Source: Candidatus Angelobacter sp. Gp1-AA117 (lineage in GTDB: Bacteria; Acidobacteriota; Terriglobia; Terriglobales; Acidobacteriaceae). From it: a DNA stretch of 64,000 nt. Both the position numbers and the translations under genes were made by a program. Every line of letters starts with the position of its first letter. Position 1 is the first letter of the stretch. Shown here in pieces: positions 46,155-54,228 of this stretch. Under the pieces are notes generated by a model. That model saw only the letters and a program-made list of their open reading frames with translations. It was not told the origin of the DNA and searched no databases. The DNA lies in the NCBI GenBank assembly GCA_003223515.1, contig QHVI01000027.1, positions 1 to 64,000 on the forward strand. Direction: 5' to 3'.

Positions 46155-46631
46155 ATGCAAAACCAAATGGTTCTTGCAGGCCTGCTTTTATCGAGTGTGC
46201 TTGTAGGTGTTACGATCGGAATTGTGATCTCTGTACTTTGGCAGCGCGAGCGTGCAAAGCGGTTTCGAGTTTACCATGGCATTCCGAATGTCATCGGGAG
46301 GTGGCGATGCACGTGGTTCGATGACGCGCAAGGTCAGGAGCAGCCCAAGGTGGAAGATACTGTAGAGATTCAGAAGTGGACGACCGAGGGTCAGTTCCTT
46401 GCGGTCGGACACCAACCGCAGTTTCATCTCTCTTACCCGATTATGGGAGAAATTGACGCTTCGCGCGTGGTGACTCTCGTCTACAAAGCCGCACGCTATC
46501 CGTTTGAGCCAAACCGCGGAGTCGCTGTCTTGGAGATGTCAAGAGACGGCAAGACGATGGATGGGCGCTGGTACGGACGGCGCTCATCAACCCAGTTGGG
46601 TGGCGGACTAGTCAGATGTGTACGACTCTAA
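46155..46631 (+). CDS. Membrane-anchored lipocalin-like protein, paralogue 1
   Basis: 158 residues from ATG 46155 (ribosome site GAGGTGA). One transmembrane helix at residues 5-28 (MVLAGLLLSSVLVGVTIGIVISVLW, shown in part) is followed by a charged link and a beta-rich domain: IGRWRCTWFDD, EDTVEIQKWTTEGQF, YPIMGEIDASRVVTLVYKA, GVAVLEMSRDGKTMDGRWYG, GGLVRCVRL. The G-x-W opening and 8 or so strands suggest a lipocalin/FABP-like barrel that binds a small ligand. It aligns with the next gene over the whole soluble part. In bacterial anti-phage systems, membrane-anchored beta-barrel effectors (Cap15) have a related design, but sequence identity is not claimed. Confidence 0.65.
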   Translation: MQNQMVLAGLLLSSVLVGVTIGIVISVLWQRERAKRFRVYHGIPNVIGRWRCTWFDDAQGQEQPKVEDTVEIQKWTTEGQFLAVGHQPQFHLSYPIMGEIDASRVVTLVYKAARYPFEPNRGVAVLEMSRDGKTMDGRWYGRRSSTQLGGGLVRCVRL

Positions 46632-46662
46632 GTCTGAAAGCGTCGGACTGGAGGTGGTCTCG

Positions 46663-47172
46663 ATGAGCGACAATGGCGCAAAGATTCTGATTGCCGTATT
46701 AGGATTACTAGGCATCATTATCACCTACATCGTCGCGCCAATTGTGAAGGCCTGGATAGAGAACAAAAAGTCCGCCAAGAAACGCGCGGCCAATGCATTA
46801 CCTGACATCATGGGAACAACGTGGGAAGCCGAATGGGACTTCCAGGATGGCACCCCGTACACCAAAGAGTCTGTAACGCTCGAAAAGTGGACCAAAGACT
46901 TTGAATTTCAGGGCTACGGATTTGTTGTCCATGCCGGTAAACAATACAAGTACTCCATTACCGGCGTAGTTTCTCCGGCCCGAGTGGTCGCGTTGACGTG
47001 GACCGCCGAAGGATTCCCTACGAAGGGAGCCAACCTTGGCACGGCATGCCTCCAGCTCTCGCCGGGCTCGAACAGATTGGACGGCAGTTGGGTGGGCCTT
47101 GCTCAAGCGGATGACAAGTTTGGGTTGTACACTGGTTCTGTTAGGATGAAAAAGATTAGAGACTCGCTCTAA
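46663..47172 (+). CDS. Membrane-anchored lipocalin-like protein, paralogue 2
   Basis: 169 residues from ATG 46663, chosen for its ribosome site (GGAGGT) and because it gives an N-terminal anchor; a longer frame starts at 46618. The helix (AKILIAVLGLLGIIITYIVAPIV, near 5-27) is followed by IMGTTWEAEWDF, ESVTLEKWTKDFEFQGYG, YKYSITGVVSPARVVALTW, GTACLQLSPGSNRLDGSWVGLAQ and GSVRMKKI, matching paralogue 1 strand by strand. The duplication is tandem, with a 32-bp spacer. Its domain may sense a ligand made or changed by the radical SAM enzyme; this is an inference from position. Confidence 0.65.
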   Translation: MSDNGAKILIAVLGLLGIIITYIVAPIVKAWIENKKSAKKRAANALPDIMGTTWEAEWDFQDGTPYTKESVTLEKWTKDFEFQGYGFVVHAGKQYKYSITGVVSPARVVALTWTAEGFPTKGANLGTACLQLSPGSNRLDGSWVGLAQADDKFGLYTGSVRMKKIRDSL

Positions 47173-47192
47173 TCTCGCATCAAGTCCCTAAA

Positions 47193-47939
47193 ATGATCGA
47201 TGTTTTCTACCATACCTCGGTGAGTATGTCTGAACTCTCCGACGACAACGCTCAGCTTGTAATCGGTAGCCCTCCTTTCACCAATCATCCCGACGGTAAG
47301 AGCCTAGAAAAGAAAAGTTACTTGCGGTTTATCAGATCAGTTTTCTCTGAAATCTGGCGTGTCCTGGAGCCGGGACGGCTATGGGTTTGTATCAATACCG
47401 ATTTGCGCGATCATGCTCGATATAATCGTCGTGATGGACGATTCAACGGCCTCCTCTGGCAGAAACACACCTCCCTCCGATATATTGCCGAGAGCATAGG
47501 CTTTCGGTGTATAGACATGAAGATATGGGCAAAGTCCCTCAATCCGAACGTCTATCGTTACGGATTTGCCTACGTTCAATTTTTCAAGAAATCCGCCGGC
47601 AGTAGAACACAGACCCGCACGGGAGTCTCCGCCACGTTTTCTCCAGACGTGTGGTTACTAGAAGGTGGCACTTATCGTAAAGATTCACGTGGGTATGTTT
47701 TCCGGGACGCCTTTCATCCCGAAATTGTGAGTCGCTGCTTGGAGCAGTTTACTAATGCGGGTGACCTCGTGGTATCGCCCTTTGCTGGCTCAGGTACAGT
47801 TCCAGCGGTCGCCAAGCTTCTAGGGCGACGCTGCATTGCTTATGAAATAGATCGTAACCTCAAGCCACTGATTGAGGAGACGATCGCGAATCCAGAGCGT
47901 TATCCCGCGTTTCTTTCATTAATGAAAATGAAGAGCTGA
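47193..47939 (+). CDS. DNA methyltransferase, SPPF type (N4-cytosine or N6-adenine)
   Basis: 248 residues from ATG 47193, 20 bp after the preceding stop. The catalytic motif IV is GSPPFTN (26-29 SPPF) and the AdoMet motif I is VSPFAGSGT (near 195), the order of beta-class amino-methylases. SPP[FY] is the motif commonly found in N4-cytosine methylases. The TRD region between is short, so this is a compact member. No nuclease directly follows, so it may be an orphan protecting methylase or the self-marking member of the radical SAM/lipocalin cassette. Not similar to the zinc-ribbon methylase at 38078. Confidence 0.9.
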   Translation: MIDVFYHTSVSMSELSDDNAQLVIGSPPFTNHPDGKSLEKKSYLRFIRSVFSEIWRVLEPGRLWVCINTDLRDHARYNRRDGRFNGLLWQKHTSLRYIAESIGFRCIDMKIWAKSLNPNVYRYGFAYVQFFKKSAGSRTQTRTGVSATFSPDVWLLEGGTYRKDSRGYVFRDAFHPEIVSRCLEQFTNAGDLVVSPFAGSGTVPAVAKLLGRRCIAYEIDRNLKPLIEETIANPERYPAFLSLMKMKS

Positions 47940-48277
47940 TTTGCGTCATTTGCCCTAACTTCCGTGCGGCTGTTGATTGTCCAATGATGTGGACGTTCAT
48001 TGCGGCAGAATGCGTGTGGGTGGCCGGAGCAGAGAGCGGATCTTGAGTTCGTAAACAGAACATCGTTTGGGCGGCTGAGACACCCCATCTTCACAGGTTG
48101 GTGGTGACTGGCTGAGACTCAGACACGGCTCGTATAGATTACTGGTATATCCTGAGTTAATCCCTAACAATATAAACCATTAATACGATTGTGTACGCTT
48201 GACCATGCCGTGAGAAAGGAGGGGCGAATCACCGGACGAATCACCATGTGATCCGCCCTAAAGGGAGTCTGGAGGGG

Positions 48278-48379
48278 TTAATCTGCATCTGATTTATCCT
48301 GCTGGTCTTCCTCTGCTGCTCGCTCCTGTTCCGCAGCCAATTCCTGCTTCCGATGTTCGGCCTCAATGAGATAGGCAAT
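48278..48379 (-). pseudogene. C-terminal fragment of an acidic protein
   Basis: On the minus strand 33 codons read AYLIEAEHRKQELAAEQERAAEEDQQDKSDAD before the stop: a charged, helix-forming tail with biased codon use typical of real coding sequence. The frame is closed by a stop immediately upstream (48380-48382), exactly where a short tandem repeat starts, so the rest of the gene was deleted. Parent gene unknown. Confidence 0.35.
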
Positions 48380-48391
48380 TCAGATTAGTTC

Positions 48392-48420
48392 AGGGTAGTT
48401 TGAGGGTAGTTTGAAGGTAG
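48392..48420 (+). repeat. Tandem 11-bp repeat AGGGTAGTTTG, 2.6 copies
   Basis: Units AGGGTAGTTTG at 48392-48402 and 48403-48413 and a partial AAGGTAG at 48414-48420. An 11-bp period means one turn of DNA, as seen for protein-binding iterons. A looser cousin (ggtttgaagttggttagaagttgg) lies at 51959-51983. Confidence 0.5.
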
Positions 48421-48799
48421 CCCTGAAACAGGAGCTTTTTGCCAAGGTCGGCTGAGTACAATGCGCTTTTAGATGGCAACTAGCACCCATCCAGCGAGTT
48501 CATTAAAGCCTGAAGCGGGTTCCACTGATCGAGCCGGAGTCGTTCTAAGTGTCGTGTTTTCCCGTACTTCCTGCCCCGCCCGGGTCACGAAGGGATTTCT
48601 TAAGCAGACTCCTGAGCCGCCCCGTAGCCCATCCCGCGCGTACAGGCCGGTTTCTGAAATGCCGTTCTCACCTGCGGACACTGATGTTCCAGGTCCGTGG
48701 AACATTTCCGGACACAATTCGCCCCTCCGTGAATACCCTGGCCCACTTCGAAGCACGGCTTAACTGAAGCACCCTGCTACAGCCCACAATGGAAGTGAT

Positions 48800-51286
48800 T
48801 TATGGGTTGCTTTTCACGTTCTGCTTGGAAGGGTCACGGTGCCGCCGTGATAGTGCCTTATCATTTTGCGCCCTGATCGCCTTCACGAGCTCCGGCGCCG
48901 GAGGCGCGCCCGGGGCCGACCTCACCCCGTCGCTTGTGTCGGCGCGATTGTCGTCGGCTGGAGCAGCCACGAAGATGGCGTTATGCAAAAAAAGGCTGGA
49001 GAGGAGATTGCCGTCAATGTGGTGATTGCCGTCAAGAATGCTAGCCGTGAATCCGACATGCCCATTGTCGTTGATGACTGGCAGGTCTACAAAACTGAGT
49101 CTACTGCCGTTCACAAAATCGCCGGCAATTGCCACCTGGGTGATCTTGCCCTTGGAATAGACAAACGCTCCAAAGCTAAAAGCGCTGGTTTCACCAAAGA
49201 ATGCCACATCGCCGGATGAGTTGATGGAAGGCGAATCGGCGAAGACGAAAACCCCTCCATCGGGAGAAGGATCGTCCGGCCCCGCGATTCTGGAGACAAC
49301 GCCATCCTTATAGAGAAAGATCCCGCCAAATCCCAAGATCCCGCCGACGGGTACACTGCTGAGCCGGCTGCCAAAAGCAACATCACCGTGATCGTTGATT
49401 ACCGGCCCGCCCCGGAGGGGATCGAAGTTGGGGCCGAAGAAGAGATTAAAATTGCCGCCGCCGGGCGCGGGCGCGCCATCGATAGCCAAAGGAGTGATGG
49501 CCCCATTGGCAGCAACAAAAGTGCCTACCGGGCCGGAAGATGGCTGCGCCATGAAAGCGATCTGGTCCAGGCTGTTGAGAGAAAGATTCGCGATATTGCC
49601 GCTGATGGTGCCTCCGCCCGGCAGGGGTGTCGCTGCATCCAGCAACAACCTTGTTTGACCGCCGGAACTAAGAAACACCCCGGCCGTCTGTGTGGCCGGC
49701 GCAAAGCCGGTAAACGCGATCTCTCCCAGATTGTTGATGGCCTGCGTATTATCGGTGGGCTCAACAGCGCTCCCGGCAGCGCCATCCGCCACCACCTGCA
49801 ATGAAGTCTTGTCGTCCGAAAGCACCGCCGCCAGCGCGTTCGAAGTCCCCACACCCGCGATGGCCTCACCGGATTGGTTCATCGAGGACCCCGACAGGAA
49901 ATCGATGACGCCATCCGCCCCGATGGACTCTCCTTCATGAACCACCAGCCTGGTGCGGCCCCGAGGGTTGCCGCGCGCAGTCGCGGTATATGCGCTCGCA
50001 CCACCCGGGAAGGTAGTGTCGGAGATCAGCAGCACGTCTCCCGCGGCAATGGCTGTGGTTGTGGGAAACACAAAGGCGGGTTGCCGGGCGATGGGATCGC
50101 CCTGGCCAATTACGCGGCTGAGCTGGTTAGCTGAAGATAGATACAGCGCAATGCCATGCTGGCTTCCAGCACCAGTGAAGAGTACTTGTCCGGACGAGTT
50201 AATGGCGCCGCCAGCCTCCACTCCCTGCCTGAAAATACCGCCATCCGGCGCGGCTTGGCCCCCGACCGCCACGTTGGTGATCTGGCCATTCGCGAACAGG
50301 AAAACTCCATTGTTGTTGGTGGCAGCGGTAGTCAGGGCCGAGAAAGCAATTTGTCCAGCATTATTTACTGAAGTCGTAAAAGCAGTCTCAAGCCCGCTGC
50401 CATCTGGAAGCGCTGTGAACTTGGGGACCAGGAGGGAAAGTTGTCCATTGGAAAAAGTGTAGATACCAGAGTCAGCTGATGAATCGGAAATGACGGAGAA
50501 AACCACCTGCCCAAAATCATTGATGGAAGGATTTTCCAAAAGGCTAGGCCGCACTCCATCCGCCATGAAGGTAGAGGTGTCGATTATCTTGGTAACAGTT
50601 CCCGCCGACCACAGGAACATGGCTTGCGAGGCACCAAACGTTTCAGCGGTAATCACCACCTGCCTCGAACTATTCAGCGTGGCTCCAAGAATAACGGCGA
50701 TGACGTCACCAAATTCCGTAACCTCATCTCCGGGGCCGATGACCCGCGTCAGTGTGTTGTTGGAAAGAAGGTAAATGGCGAACACCTGGGGCGTTGAATC
50801 GGCAATCAGCATTTCACCATTGCGCGCGAACGTGGCCGAAGATGGAAACACCAGTTCTCCAGTATCGGCCACCATGCCCTTCGGCAGGAGCTGGCTGATT
50901 CTGCCGTTCGAGTACAGGAAAGCTCTGGACGCAACAGTGCCGTCGGAAAAGCCGACTAGCGCGGTGAAAAGGATCTGGCCCTGCGGTCCGAGAGAGGGCG
51001 TTGTCAAAGACAAAAACGTGCCGCCGCCCGGTGCGGAATCACCGGGGCCTGCCACGGGGATGATGTGGTCACCGGACTTCAGGATCAGCCCTCCATCCGC
51101 AATCAGGGCCACTCGTCCGTCGTCGTCGAAGTTAGATTCGAGCACCGAGCCCAATTGTTGGGGAACAGGGGCGGCATCGCCGGTCTCGAATACCTTCTTG
51201 AACTTGTATGCCGGCTGAGCAAAACCAGTTTGAGCGGCAAATAGAGCCGCCAGGAACATCAAGATTACGATCCTTCTCGATTGCAT
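48800..51286 (-). CDS. Secreted repeat protein, DUF7453-like
   Basis: 828 residues with a clear signal peptide (MQSRRIVILMFLAALFAAQTGFAQ). The mature protein consists of about a dozen beta-rich repeats of roughly 60 residues, with recurring phrases such as INSSGQVLFTGAG, INDFGQVVFSVIS, GIFLYKDGVVSRIAGPDD and VAVGGQAAPDGG; a block of the form (I/V)N..G.(V/I).F... + ..(G)(V/I)F.(Y/F).(N/D)G..(T/S).(V/I)....GD..P.GG. This fits the DUF7453-type repeat, probably a propeller. The tail (ADTSDGVRSAPGAPPAPELVKAIRAQNDKALSRRHRDP) is proline-rich and may be a linker or sorting region. It is a passenger gene in the island with backbone-like codon use, hence possibly acquired from a related acidobacterium. 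Function unknown. Confidence 0.7.
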   Translation of the reverse strand: MQSRRIVILMFLAALFAAQTGFAQPAYKFKKVFETGDAAPVPQQLGSVLESNFDDDGRVALIADGGLILKSGDHIIPVAGPGDSAPGGGTFLSLTTPSLGPQGQILFTALVGFSDGTVASRAFLYSNGRISQLLPKGMVADTGELVFPSSATFARNGEMLIADSTPQVFAIYLLSNNTLTRVIGPGDEVTEFGDVIAVILGATLNSSRQVVITAETFGASQAMFLWSAGTVTKIIDTSTFMADGVRPSLLENPSINDFGQVVFSVISDSSADSGIYTFSNGQLSLLVPKFTALPDGSGLETAFTTSVNNAGQIAFSALTTAATNNNGVFLFANGQITNVAVGGQAAPDGGIFRQGVEAGGAINSSGQVLFTGAGSQHGIALYLSSANQLSRVIGQGDPIARQPAFVFPTTTAIAAGDVLLISDTTFPGGASAYTATARGNPRGRTRLVVHEGESIGADGVIDFLSGSSMNQSGEAIAGVGTSNALAAVLSDDKTSLQVVADGAAGSAVEPTDNTQAINNLGEIAFTGFAPATQTAGVFLSSGGQTRLLLDAATPLPGGGTISGNIANLSLNSLDQIAFMAQPSSGPVGTFVAANGAITPLAIDGAPAPGGGNFNLFFGPNFDPLRGGPVINDHGDVAFGSRLSSVPVGGILGFGGIFLYKDGVVSRIAGPDDPSPDGGVFVFADSPSINSSGDVAFFGETSAFSFGAFVYSKGKITQVAIAGDFVNGSRLSFVDLPVINDNGHVGFTASILDGNHHIDGNLLSSLFLHNAIFVAAPADDNRADTSDGVRSAPGAPPAPELVKAIRAQNDKALSRRHRDPSKQNVKSNP

Positions 51287-52217
51287 AATAGTCCTCTGCG
51301 CCCAAGTTTGATAAAGCCTCAGACTGGTTTCGGGAAGATATCCAGTTTGTTTTTGAGAGCGGCAATACTACATCAGGATGGATGGCGTACAACAAGGTAT
51401 TTTCGGCATGCTGGAATCCGTAATTCCACCATAGCTAATATCCGTAGGACCTGCGGAAAAGCTAGCTTCGGGAGCCGTGGCCCTTTGATTTCTTCCTGTA
51501 GTTTTGAGCTAGTTTCTAGCTAAGTGGTCAAAGATGGTGCATTGCGCGTCTTTCCCGATGCTGGTAACATCCGTGGTATTCCCTTCAGAAAGGTGGCTGG
51601 TTGCGTTCATCCCGCGTCCGGACTGGCTCCTGAAGCAGCAACACTGCTTCCAGATGAAGGCTTGCAGGTCTCTTTCACCTGCCGCGATTGTCTGGTTCGC
51701 CTCTCTAAACTTTTCTTGGAAAGACGCCCGATCCGTCCGCAAGCCCATCGGCTGATTACGTGCCTGCCTCCCAACTTCCGATGCTCATTTGTGGACATTG
51801 AAACACCTGCCGAATCGACCGGGGGCGGGACTCAAACGCCGTCCCGCGCCCTGCTTTTGCTCCGCTTATTTCCGTCCCGCCAGTGTCCCAAAATCGTTGC
51901 TAGAACTGTAGAACCTATACAGGGTACTAGCATGAAAAATGGGACACCCTGAAATGTTGGTTTGAAGTTGGTTAGAAGTTGGAGTTTTCAGGATGTGACA
52001 GGGGCGAAGGGGCAGCGAGGCAGGTTGGAAATCGGTTGACTTTCGGTTGACCTCCGAAAATCGCTAAAAGGTCAACCTGTGGTCATTGGACATGGTGATA
52101 AAGTGTCTGAGAACGGGCTCAGGTTCCCGCTGATCACGGGACTGAAAAGCGTGGTGCTCACCCGCCGCGCTTGCCCGGCTCAGCAAAAAGGGTGAACCGT
52201 CACGGTGAGGTGACACG
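51287..52217. other. Gene-free stretch with regulatory-looking repeats
   Basis: About 930 bp between the divergent DUF7453-like gene and the 52218 gene. Candidate frames (for example 51524-51952) have no recognised content. Visible structure includes a perfect 7-bp hairpin GCGGGAC/GTCCCGC (51825-51847), the direct and inverted repeats at 52034-52077, and GTTGG-rich runs at 51957-51983. It probably holds control regions of the island core. Confidence 0.4.
52023..52077 (+). repeat. 40-bp repeat copy A with GGTTGAC direct and inverted sites
   Basis: Bases 52023-52064 resemble 37013-37052. Inside lie GGTTGAC at 52034-52040 and again at 52045-52051 (11 bp apart, same face of the helix), and the inverted GTCAACC at 52071-52077. 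This is the layout of an operator or iteron array. It is about 140 bp upstream of the HTH-containing protein gene at 52218. Candidate binding site for one of the island's HTH proteins or the replication protein. Confidence 0.5.
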
Positions 52218-53435
52218 ATGGAAACCACTGACGAGCGCGATCATCCCGACAACCCTGATTCATTGTGCGACCACTACTACGAATACGACTACACGTGTGA
52301 GAACTGTGGACAGCCGATCAAGATAAAGGTCCACCAGCACAGAGAAGGGCCAATCAAGCCTGATACACACGAATGGCATGATTTCCCTGGCTGCCCGGGG
52401 TCCAAATGGGCGAGGCACAGCCCTGATATGGATGTAGATGTAGAGTGGACGAGGAGCGAATCACGGTTCAACCCTGAACCTGATGGCCAGGGCAACTGGA
52501 TCAAGCACGTATGCAGGCCTTCCGATCTGGCCGCACACAAAGCCAAGCAGGAACTTGAGTGGCTGTTTAAAAAAAAGCATGAGCATTTCCGTGGGCTCGG
52601 GTGGAAGGCATTGACTGATTCTGACTCCAGCGCCTACGAGAGTACACAGGGTTTGCCGGAGGATGAAAGGCGCGAAGCGATAAACCACGCTTTCTGGGAC
52701 TACATCAACAACAGACTGGCGCCACTTGTGCGAGAGGCGGTCCCTGTGGCTCTGAATCTGGCGAAACTGGCTAACGTCACGGGAGTGATACAGCGCGAAA
52801 AATACATCGCAAAGCTGGTTACGGAATGGATCATCGATCCAGCCGCTAGAAGCGTGGAATCGTGGTTTGAGACTGCCGTTGATGGACCGCTCCGCGAGAC
52901 ACCCGGGCAAGACCGAGTTTTAGAGCCGTGGATGCCTCCGCTCTGGCTTCATCCAGAGCGCGAATCGATTTCATGTAAAGGCGATAAATACATCTACAGG
53001 TGTGGGAAGAAATCACTTGAGGTAACGCCAGAACATGCGGCGGAACTTCAACAGAGGATCGACGCGGACAGGCCAAGGCAACGACTTGAGTACCTCGATG
53101 ACCACGCGTACACCCTGCGGCTTCGCTTGGAGAACGGTGTGTTGGGTGACGAAGTGAAAGCTCGCGCTGAGGAACTACTGTTACCCCCGGACACAACCCT
53201 ATACAAGCACCAAGAAGAACCAGAGGCCGAACACAAACAGCAGCCACGCGAGAAGAGGAAGCCCGGACGGCCTACAAATGACCCTGCCCATATCGCTCGG
53301 GCAATTGCCTTACACAGGGAAGGCAAAACGCATGACGAGATTTCCGCGATCCTGACTAATGAGACTGGAAGAAACTACAGCACACCATCAATTTCAGGAA
53401 TGCTCAAGCGGGAAAAATCAAAATTGTCAAAATAG
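52218..53435 (+). CDS. Hypothetical protein with N-terminal zinc motif and C-terminal HTH
   Basis: 405 residues, ribosome site GAGGTGA. The N-terminus shows YTCENCGQPI and later HDFPGCPG, a likely zinc site (about residues 24-60). A helical middle follows (LAPLVREAVPVALNLAKLANVTGVIQREKYIAKLVTEWII). The last 50 residues are HIARAIALHREGKTHDEISAILTNETGRNYSTPSISGMLKREKS, a resolvase-like/Sigma70-r4-like helix-turn-helix after a basic proline linker (REKRKPGRPTNDP). It probably binds DNA, perhaps near the repeats 140 bp upstream. Family not recognised. Confidence 0.55.
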   Translation: METTDERDHPDNPDSLCDHYYEYDYTCENCGQPIKIKVHQHREGPIKPDTHEWHDFPGCPGSKWARHSPDMDVDVEWTRSESRFNPEPDGQGNWIKHVCRPSDLAAHKAKQELEWLFKKKHEHFRGLGWKALTDSDSSAYESTQGLPEDERREAINHAFWDYINNRLAPLVREAVPVALNLAKLANVTGVIQREKYIAKLVTEWIIDPAARSVESWFETAVDGPLRETPGQDRVLEPWMPPLWLHPERESISCKGDKYIYRCGKKSLEVTPEHAAELQQRIDADRPRQRLEYLDDHAYTLRLRLENGVLGDEVKARAEELLLPPDTTLYKHQEEPEAEHKQQPREKRKPGRPTNDPAHIARAIALHREGKTHDEISAILTNETGRNYSTPSISGMLKREKSKLSK

Positions 53436-53490
53436 ATTTTGGCTATTTTGATTTCTTGAGCAAACACGCACTTAGCTGCATCCTCCTACA

Positions 53491-53727
53491 ATGCAGCAGA
53501 CACACCAACCACAGAATAAATCCCAACACATTCAAAAGCTGCTTTACAGCCGTGAGCAGGCAGCCGATACACTCGGCATCAGTTTACGAAAATTTGATTA
53601 CCTGATCTCGCGCGGCGAAATCGCGGTAACGCGGATTGATAGGCGTGTGCTTCTTTCGCATGGTGAACTGCTGCGCTTTATTGATTCGAAAACTGTGCGG
53701 GAGGAGGTCCCGGTATCAGCGACTTAA
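53491..53727 (+). CDS. Excisionase-like HTH protein
   Basis: 78 residues: LLYSREQAADTLGISLRKFDYLISRGEIAVTRIDRRVLLSHGELLRFIDSK is the HTH_17/Xis-like winged helix pattern. It lies 55 bp after the HTH-tailed protein gene. The next 250 bp (53728-53979) contain no gene. Possibly controls the primase/integrase region. Confidence 0.75.
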   Translation: MQQTHQPQNKSQHIQKLLYSREQAADTLGISLRKFDYLISRGEIAVTRIDRRVLLSHGELLRFIDSKTVREEVPVSAT

Positions 53728-53979
53728 CCCCGAGAGGAACGCGTTCCAAGGCAAAAAGGAAACGGCGCTGGATCTGATATCAGGAAGAGCGTACATGCAC
53801 ACATTCCAATACTCAATCCCACTTAACGTCCACGCTAATTATAGGGTGTTTTCGATCCATTTAACCCTTTGCGGAAGCTACATGACACCGCCCAAGTTCA
53901 TCGCTTCGAAAGGTGTCCTTTCAATGCTGGTTAAAGTAGATAGCAAATCGCCTACCGTTTTGTTGTTTTGAGCATAGAT

Positions 53980-54228
53980 ATGCAGAACAGTGCAGTGATT
54001 CACGAACAAAACGCAACGCTATCGGTATTCGTTCCTTTGCTCTTAAATATTCCAGATTCAGCAACAGCCCTGAGCATCAGCGTCCGACACCTTCATTACC
54101 TCGTTGCGAAAGGCGACATAGCTACGGTGAAGATTGGGCGCAGCACCCGCATCACGATGACTGAGTTGATCAGATTCACTGAACACCTGGAGAGTGACGG
54201 AGCAAAAGGACGTGTGCAAGTGGCGTGA
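53980..54228 (+). CDS. Excisionase-like HTH protein
   Basis: 82 residues from ATG 53980 (TTG 53968 is possible). The core NIPDSATALSISVRHLHYLVAKGDIATVKIGRSTRITMTELIRFTEHL is a winged HTH related to the proteins at 53491 and 55844. Its stop overlaps the GTG start of the primase gene (GTGA), so the two are coupled. This suggests a role in replication or excision control. Confidence 0.7.
   Translation: MQNSAVIHEQNATLSVFVPLLLNIPDSATALSISVRHLHYLVAKGDIATVKIGRSTRITMTELIRFTEHLESDGAKGRVQVA

Larger units (their letters stand above)
47940..48799. other. Gene-poor stretch with remnants and repeats
   Basis: 860 bp without a confident gene. It includes a C-terminal fragment (48278-48379), a short tandem repeat (48392-48420) and two long frames overlapping on opposite strands at 48469-48763. 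Neither of those has recognised content and each is a mirror of the other, so at most one could be real. This stretch could be an old mobile element edge. Confidence 0.35.

Noticed and set aside
48392-48420. Possible CRISPR-like repeat
   Set aside because: Units are 11 bp, directly adjacent, without spacers and fewer than three complete copies; no cas genes anywhere in the window.
48469-48763. Two mirror open frames of about 95 codons on opposite strands
   Set aside because: Neither has a recognisable domain or a clear ribosome site; they exclude each other and may both be chance frames in an old repeat.
51825-51847. Hairpin resembling a tRNA T-arm (GCGGGAC...GTCCCGC)
   Set aside because: The loop has no TTC-type consensus and no other tRNA arms are present; just a hairpin.
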